Shown piece by piece: positions 4,934 to 8,126 of a DNA stretch of 8,126 bases. Made by a program: the position numbers and the translations under genes. Below the pieces are notes generated by a model. That model ran no database searches. It saw only the letters and a program-made list of their open reading frames with translations, and was not told the origin of the DNA. Position 1 is the first letter of the stretch; each line of letters opens with the position of its first letter. Source of the stretch: Pseudomonadota bacterium (GTDB lineage: Bacteria; Pseudomonadota; Alphaproteobacteria; Rhizobiales; Rhizobiaceae); NCBI GenBank assembly GCA_023419535.1, contig JAEZXX010000060.1:1-8126 (forward strand), in the 5' to 3' direction.

Positions 4934-5815
4934 ATGTCCACCCTCTCCATCCTCGGCGTCCTCGCCTATCCGAACATCGACCCCGTGCTGGTCGAGATCG
5001 GCCCGCTGGCGATCCGCTGGTACGGCCTCGCCTATGTCGCGGGCATCCTCTGCGGCTGGCTCTTCGGCCGCTATCTCGCCGGACGGGGCTCGCTCTGGCC
5101 CGGCGGCCTCTCGCCGATCACCAAGGACGACGTCGACGACTATATCCTGTGGGTCACCGTCGGCATCGTGGCCGGCGGGCGCCTCGGCTCGATCCTCTTC
5201 TACGACACGGCGAACTGGATGGCCGATCCGCTGGCGATCCTGCGGGTCTGGGAGGGCGGCATGTCCTTCCACGGCGGGCTCATCGGCGTGGTTCTGGCGA
5301 CGCTCCTCTTCGCGCGCCGCCGGAAGGTGCCGCTGTGGAGCTTCGGCGACATCGTCGCGGCGAGCGTGCCCTTCGGCCTCTTCTTCGGGCGCCTGGCCAA
5401 TTTCGTGAACGCCGAGCTCTACGGCGCGCCCTCCACCGTCGCCTGGGCGATGGTGTTTCCGGGAGCGGGCCCCGAGCCGCGCCATCCGAGCCAGCTGTAT
5501 CAGGCGGGGCTCGAGGGCATCGCGCTCTTCGTCCTGCTGGCGATCGCGATCCATCGCTTCCGGGCCCTGCACCGCCCGCGCCTGACGATCGGGCTCTTCC
5601 TGATCGGATACGCCTGCGCGCGCATCTTCTCGGAGTTCTTTCGCCTGCCGGACGCCCATATCGGCTATCTCGCCGGCACCTCCTGGCTCACGATGGGCAT
5701 GGTCCTCTCACTTCCGATGGCCGCCCTCGGCGCGGTCTGCATCGCGAGCGCCCGGCGCGCCGTGCCCGCGCCGAGCGCCGACGCCCTGAAGCTGCGGGGC
5801 GGGGCCGCGGCTTGA
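4934..5815 (+). CDS. lgt: Prolipoprotein diacylglyceryl transferase
   Basis: Lgt is an integral inner-membrane enzyme that moves diacylglycerol from phosphatidylglycerol to the lipobox cysteine of prolipoproteins, the first step of lipoprotein maturation. The 293-aa length is normal. The N-terminal IGPLAIRWYGLAYVAGIL, the SFHGGLIG motif (111-118, with catalytic-region His113), the Lgt signature GRLANFVNAELYG (152-164), HPSQLY (184-189) and the C-terminal R..SEFFR segment (230-237) are all present. About seven hydrophobic spans fit the family topology. The ATG at 4934 has a weak Shine-Dalgarno but lies exactly where the family starts. It heads a co-directional cluster and overlaps the next gene by 4 nt. 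Confidence 0.97.
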   Translation: MSTLSILGVLAYPNIDPVLVEIGPLAIRWYGLAYVAGILCGWLFGRYLAGRGSLWPGGLSPITKDDVDDYILWVTVGIVAGGRLGSILFYDTANWMADPLAILRVWEGGMSFHGGLIGVVLATLLFARRRKVPLWSFGDIVAASVPFGLFFGRLANFVNAELYGAPSTVAWAMVFPGAGPEPRHPSQLYQAGLEGIALFVLLAIAIHRFRALHRPRLTIGLFLIGYACARIFSEFFRLPDAHIGYLAGTSWLTMGMVLSLPMAALGAVCIASARRAVPAPSADALKLRGGAAA

Positions 5816-6906
5816 GCGATCTTCCGGCGCGCATCGCGCAGGCGATCGCGCGAGAGGGGCCGATGAGCCTCGAGCGCTTCTGGAACGCGGCGCTCTTCGA
5901 TCGGACACACGGCTACTACACGCGCGGGACCCCGATCGGCGCGAACGGCGACTTCATTACCGCGCCCGAGGTCAGCCAGATGTTCGGCGAGCTGATCGGC
6001 GCCTGGCTGGTCGCGGCCTGGCGCGCGCTGGACCGGCCGGCGCCCTTCGTCCTCGCCGAGTTCGGACCCGGACGCGGCACGATGATGGCCGACATCCTGC
6101 GCACCGTGCGCCGGCTCGACACCGGGTTCGCCAAGGCCGTGCGCGTCCGGCTGATCGAGACGAGCGACCGTCTGGCCGCCGAGCAGATCGAGCGCCTGTC
6201 GCGCTTCGACATGGCGCCGCGGCGCGTGCGGCGTTTCTCCGAAATCGAACCGCTGCCGCTCCTCCTCGTCGCCAACGAGCTCTTCGACGCCGTCGCGATC
6301 CGGCAATACCGGTTCGCCGGCGGCGTCTGGCGGGAGCGGCGGGTCGGCGTCATCGAGCGGGGCTTCGCCTTCGTCGAGGCGGAGCCGGTCGCGGCCGAGG
6401 CCCTGCCGATCCCGGTCCAAGCCCCGCCCGAGGGCGCGATCCTGGAGCTCTCGCCTCTGCGCGACGCCATCGCGGACGAGATCGGCGCGGCGCTCGCCGA
6501 GCGCTCAGGGGCGGCGCTGATCATCGACTACGGTCATGCGCGCACGGGCTTCGGGGACACCCTGCAGGCGCTGCGGTCCAACGCGTTCGCCGACCCGCTG
6601 GCCGAGCCCGGCTCGCGCGACATCACGAGCCACGTCGATTTCGAGCGCCTCGCCGGCGCGCTGAAACGGGCCGGAGCGCGCGTGTCGCCGATCGTCGAGC
6701 AGGGCGACTTCTTCGTCTCCCTGGGACTTCTGGAGCGCGCGGGACAGCTCGGCGCGAGCGCCGATGCGGCCGGTCGCGCCGACATCGAGGCGGCCGTGCG
6801 GCGCCTCGCGGGCCGGGGACGCGGCGAGATGGGCGCCCTCTTCAAGGTCGTCGCGGCGAGCTTCCCGCAGCCCGCTCTGCCGCCCTTCGCCGCGACGAGG
6901 ACATGA
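5812..6906 (+). CDS. Class I SAM methyltransferase, MidA/NDUFAF7 family
   Basis: This 364-aa protein belongs to the COG1565/DUF185 family. The mitochondrial relative NDUFAF7 (MidA) methylates an arginine of the complex I subunit NDUFS2; the bacterial substrate is not established. The N-terminal HGYYTRGTPIGANGDFITAP block (33-52) is family-specific. The SAM-binding loop EFGPGRGT is at 83-90, ANELFDAV at 154-161, IIDYGHA in the middle, and TSHVDFERL plus QGDFFVSLGLLERA near the end. I start it at the TTG at 5812, which overlaps the lgt stop (TTGA). The conserved I.QAI..EGPMSLERFW segment lies before the first internal ATG (5863), so an ATG start would cut it. It overlaps pgeF by 4 nt, giving translational coupling on both sides. 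Confidence 0.93.
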   Translation: MSDLPARIAQAIAREGPMSLERFWNAALFDRTHGYYTRGTPIGANGDFITAPEVSQMFGELIGAWLVAAWRALDRPAPFVLAEFGPGRGTMMADILRTVRRLDTGFAKAVRVRLIETSDRLAAEQIERLSRFDMAPRRVRRFSEIEPLPLLLVANELFDAVAIRQYRFAGGVWRERRVGVIERGFAFVEAEPVAAEALPIPVQAPPEGAILELSPLRDAIADEIGAALAERSGAALIIDYGHARTGFGDTLQALRSNAFADPLAEPGSRDITSHVDFERLAGALKRAGARVSPIVEQGDFFVSLGLLERAGQLGASADAAGRADIEAAVRRLAGRGRGEMGALFKVVAASFPQPALPPFAATRT

Positions 6907-7751
6907 GATTGACTTCACCCGACCGCTCGCACACGATCTTCGCCATGCAGCCTTCTCGCCGTGAATCGGCCTCTCGCCTGACCGAGCACGACGTCGTCCA
7001 AAGCGCACCGCTGACGGCTGCGGCCGGCATTTCGCACGCCTTCTTCACGCGCGGCGGCGGCGTCTCGACCGGTCTCTACCGGGGCCTGAACGCCGGCATC
7101 GGCAGCGACGACGCGGGGGAGGCGGTCGCGGAGAACCGCCGTCGCGCGGCGCGCTTCCTGGCCGGCGTCGACGACATCCTCACGCCCTGGCAGATCCATT
7201 CGCCCGCGGTCGTCGCGGTCGACGCGCCCTTCGGATCGACGCGCCCGAAGGCCGACGCCGTGGTGACCGCCACGCCGGACCTCGCCATCGGCGTCGTGAC
7301 CGCCGACTGCGGCCCGGTGCTCTTCGCCGATGCCGAGGCCCGCGTCGTCGGTGCGGCGCATGCCGGCTGGAAGGGCGCGGTGGGCGGCGTCCTGGAAGCC
7401 ACCATCGAGGCGATGGAGCGGCTCGGCGCCCGCCGGGGTTCGATCGTCGCCAGCCTCGGCCCGACGATCACGCAGGACAGTTACGAGGTCGGTGCCGGCA
7501 TGGCGGACGACATCGTCGCCGGAGACGGCGAGGCGTCGCGCTTCTTCGCCCCCGGCGCCGCGCCGGACAAGCGGCAGTTCGACCTGCCGGGTCTCATCGT
7601 CTCGCGCCTGACGCGCGCGGGCGTTTCCGCCAGCTTCGTCGGCGCGTGCACCTACCGGGACGAGGCGCGCTTCTTCTCCTACCGGCGCACCACCCATCGC
7701 GGCGAGCCGGACTACGGCCGGCAGATCTCGGCGATCGCGCTCCGCGCCTGA
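6903..7751 (+). CDS. pgeF: Peptidoglycan editing factor PgeF / polyphenol oxidase family
   Basis: This 282-aa protein belongs to the YfiH/YlmD (multicopper polyphenol oxidase, laccase-domain) family. In E. coli PgeF prevents misincorporation of serine for alanine in the peptidoglycan stem peptide. The metal-site residues are visible as QIHS (H99), TADCGPVLF (C136) and AAHAGWKG (H153), followed by LGPTITQDSYEVG. The C-terminal GACTYRDEARFFSYRRTTHRG.. is typical. The ATG at 6903 overlaps the upstream TGA by 4 nt, with GAGG close upstream; an ATG at 6945 lacks a ribosome-binding site. Placement after lgt and the MidA-type methyltransferase fits a cell-envelope theme, though a functional link is unproven. 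Confidence 0.95.
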   Translation: MRLTSPDRSHTIFAMQPSRRESASRLTEHDVVQSAPLTAAAGISHAFFTRGGGVSTGLYRGLNAGIGSDDAGEAVAENRRRAARFLAGVDDILTPWQIHSPAVVAVDAPFGSTRPKADAVVTATPDLAIGVVTADCGPVLFADAEARVVGAAHAGWKGAVGGVLEATIEAMERLGARRGSIVASLGPTITQDSYEVGAGMADDIVAGDGEASRFFAPGAAPDKRQFDLPGLIVSRLTRAGVSASFVGACTYRDEARFFSYRRTTHRGEPDYGRQISAIALRA

Positions 7752-7788
7752 GCCGACCAGCACCAGAAGACAATCGGGGGACGGGACG

Positions 7789-8126
7789 ATGCTGCATTTT
7801 CAGCCCGAGGAGTATGCGCGCCGCCGGGCGCGGCTGATGGCCGAGATGGAGGCTCGCAAGCTCGACGCCCTGCTCCTGTTCGCGCAGGATTCCATGTACT
7901 GGCTGACGGGCTACGACACGTTCGGCTTCTGCTTCTTCCAGTGCCTCGTCGTGAAGGCCGACGGGGAGATGCGCCTCCTGACCCGTTCGGCGGACCTGCG
8001 GCAGGCCCGCCAGACCTCCAACATCGAGACCATCGTCGTCTGGCGCGACCGGGCCGGCGCCAATCCCGCCATCGAGCTGCGCGACATGTGCGACGAGATG
8101 GGGCTCCTCGGCATGAAGGTCGGCGT
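7789..8126 (+). CDS. M24-family Xaa-Pro peptidase-like protein (3' truncated by window)
   Basis: Only the first 112 residues are present; the gene runs off the right edge. They form the creatinase-type N-terminal domain that precedes M24 metallopeptidase domains: YARRRARLMAEMEARKLDAL, then the conserved SMYWLTGYDTFGFCFFQ, then LLTRSADLRQARQTSNIE. The metal-binding M24 domain is not visible, so whether this is an Xaa-Pro dipeptidase, aminopeptidase P or an ectoine-hydrolase-type enzyme cannot be decided. The ATG at 7789 follows a G-rich GGGGGACGGGA stretch and begins 37 nt after pgeF, so it is probably in the same transcription unit. Confidence 0.9.
   Translation, partial: MLHFQPEEYARRRARLMAEMEARKLDALLLFAQDSMYWLTGYDTFGFCFFQCLVVKADGEMRLLTRSADLRQARQTSNIETIVVWRDRAGANPAIELRDMCDEMGLLGMKVG

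Noticed and set aside
4258..4950. 230-aa minus-strand frame over ubiK
   Set aside because: Arg/Gly-rich frame-shifted reading of ubiK and its flanks; ubiK is clearly the coding frame.
3693..5408. Long plus-strand open frame across ybjN, ubiK and lgt
   Set aside because: Ser/Arg/Pro-rich shadow in high-GC DNA crossing real genes on other frames; no recognisable domain.
1..8126. CRISPR array, tRNA, rRNA, insertion sequence
   Set aside because: No regularly spaced repeats, no cloverleaf or rRNA signature, and no transposase or flanking target duplications were seen on either strand.

Overview
The window looks like the chromosome of a high-GC alphaproteobacterium, most likely a Hyphomicrobiales (Rhizobiales) member. 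I infer this from strong G/C third-position bias, from family variants typical of that group (long L25/Ctc with an acidic tail, alphaproteobacterial YbjN-domain protein, UbiK-family protein next to lgt), and from the gene order lgt - MidA-type methyltransferase - pgeF - M24 peptidase. The species cannot be fixed from sequence alone.

Layout. (1) 12-701, minus strand: rplY (ribosomal protein L25/Ctc), with a plausible sigma70-type promoter at 833-861 and, inside the inferred leader, a perfect intrinsic-terminator-like hairpin. (2) 945-2288, plus strand: an accessory islet. It holds a basic 239-aa protein with a CxxC / GDHQ / CxxC nuclease-like C-terminus and a VPRGRPDGGQWT motif near its N-terminus. 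A 4-nt overlapping 123-aa acidic protein follows, of clearly lower GC at its 5' end. I read these two as a toxin-immunity pair. Next comes a 66-aa Pro/Asp/Glu-rich protein whose start codon lies inside a perfect 13-bp inverted repeat. (3) 2383-4054, minus strand: a tightly coupled operon ybjN-like - proC - csaA, with 1-nt and 4-nt overlaps. (4) 4055-4439: a 385-bp noncoding region. It holds six GANTC (CcrM methylation) motifs within 145 bp, a perfect DnaA-box match (TGTGGATAA), and a strong intrinsic terminator for the ubiK-family gene. (5) 4440-4751, minus strand: UbiK-family accessory factor, divergent from (6) 4934-8126, plus strand: lgt, midA-like methyltransferase, pgeF, then a truncated M24 Xaa-Pro peptidase-like gene. 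The first three are joined by 4-nt overlaps; the fourth is 37 nt downstream.

Most of the window is housekeeping: translation, proline synthesis, ubiquinone accessory factor, lipoprotein maturation, peptidoglycan quality control. The parts worth a second look are the toxin-immunity islet beside rplY, the start-sequestering inverted repeat, the GANTC/DnaA-box cluster, and the terminator-like element in the rplY leader.
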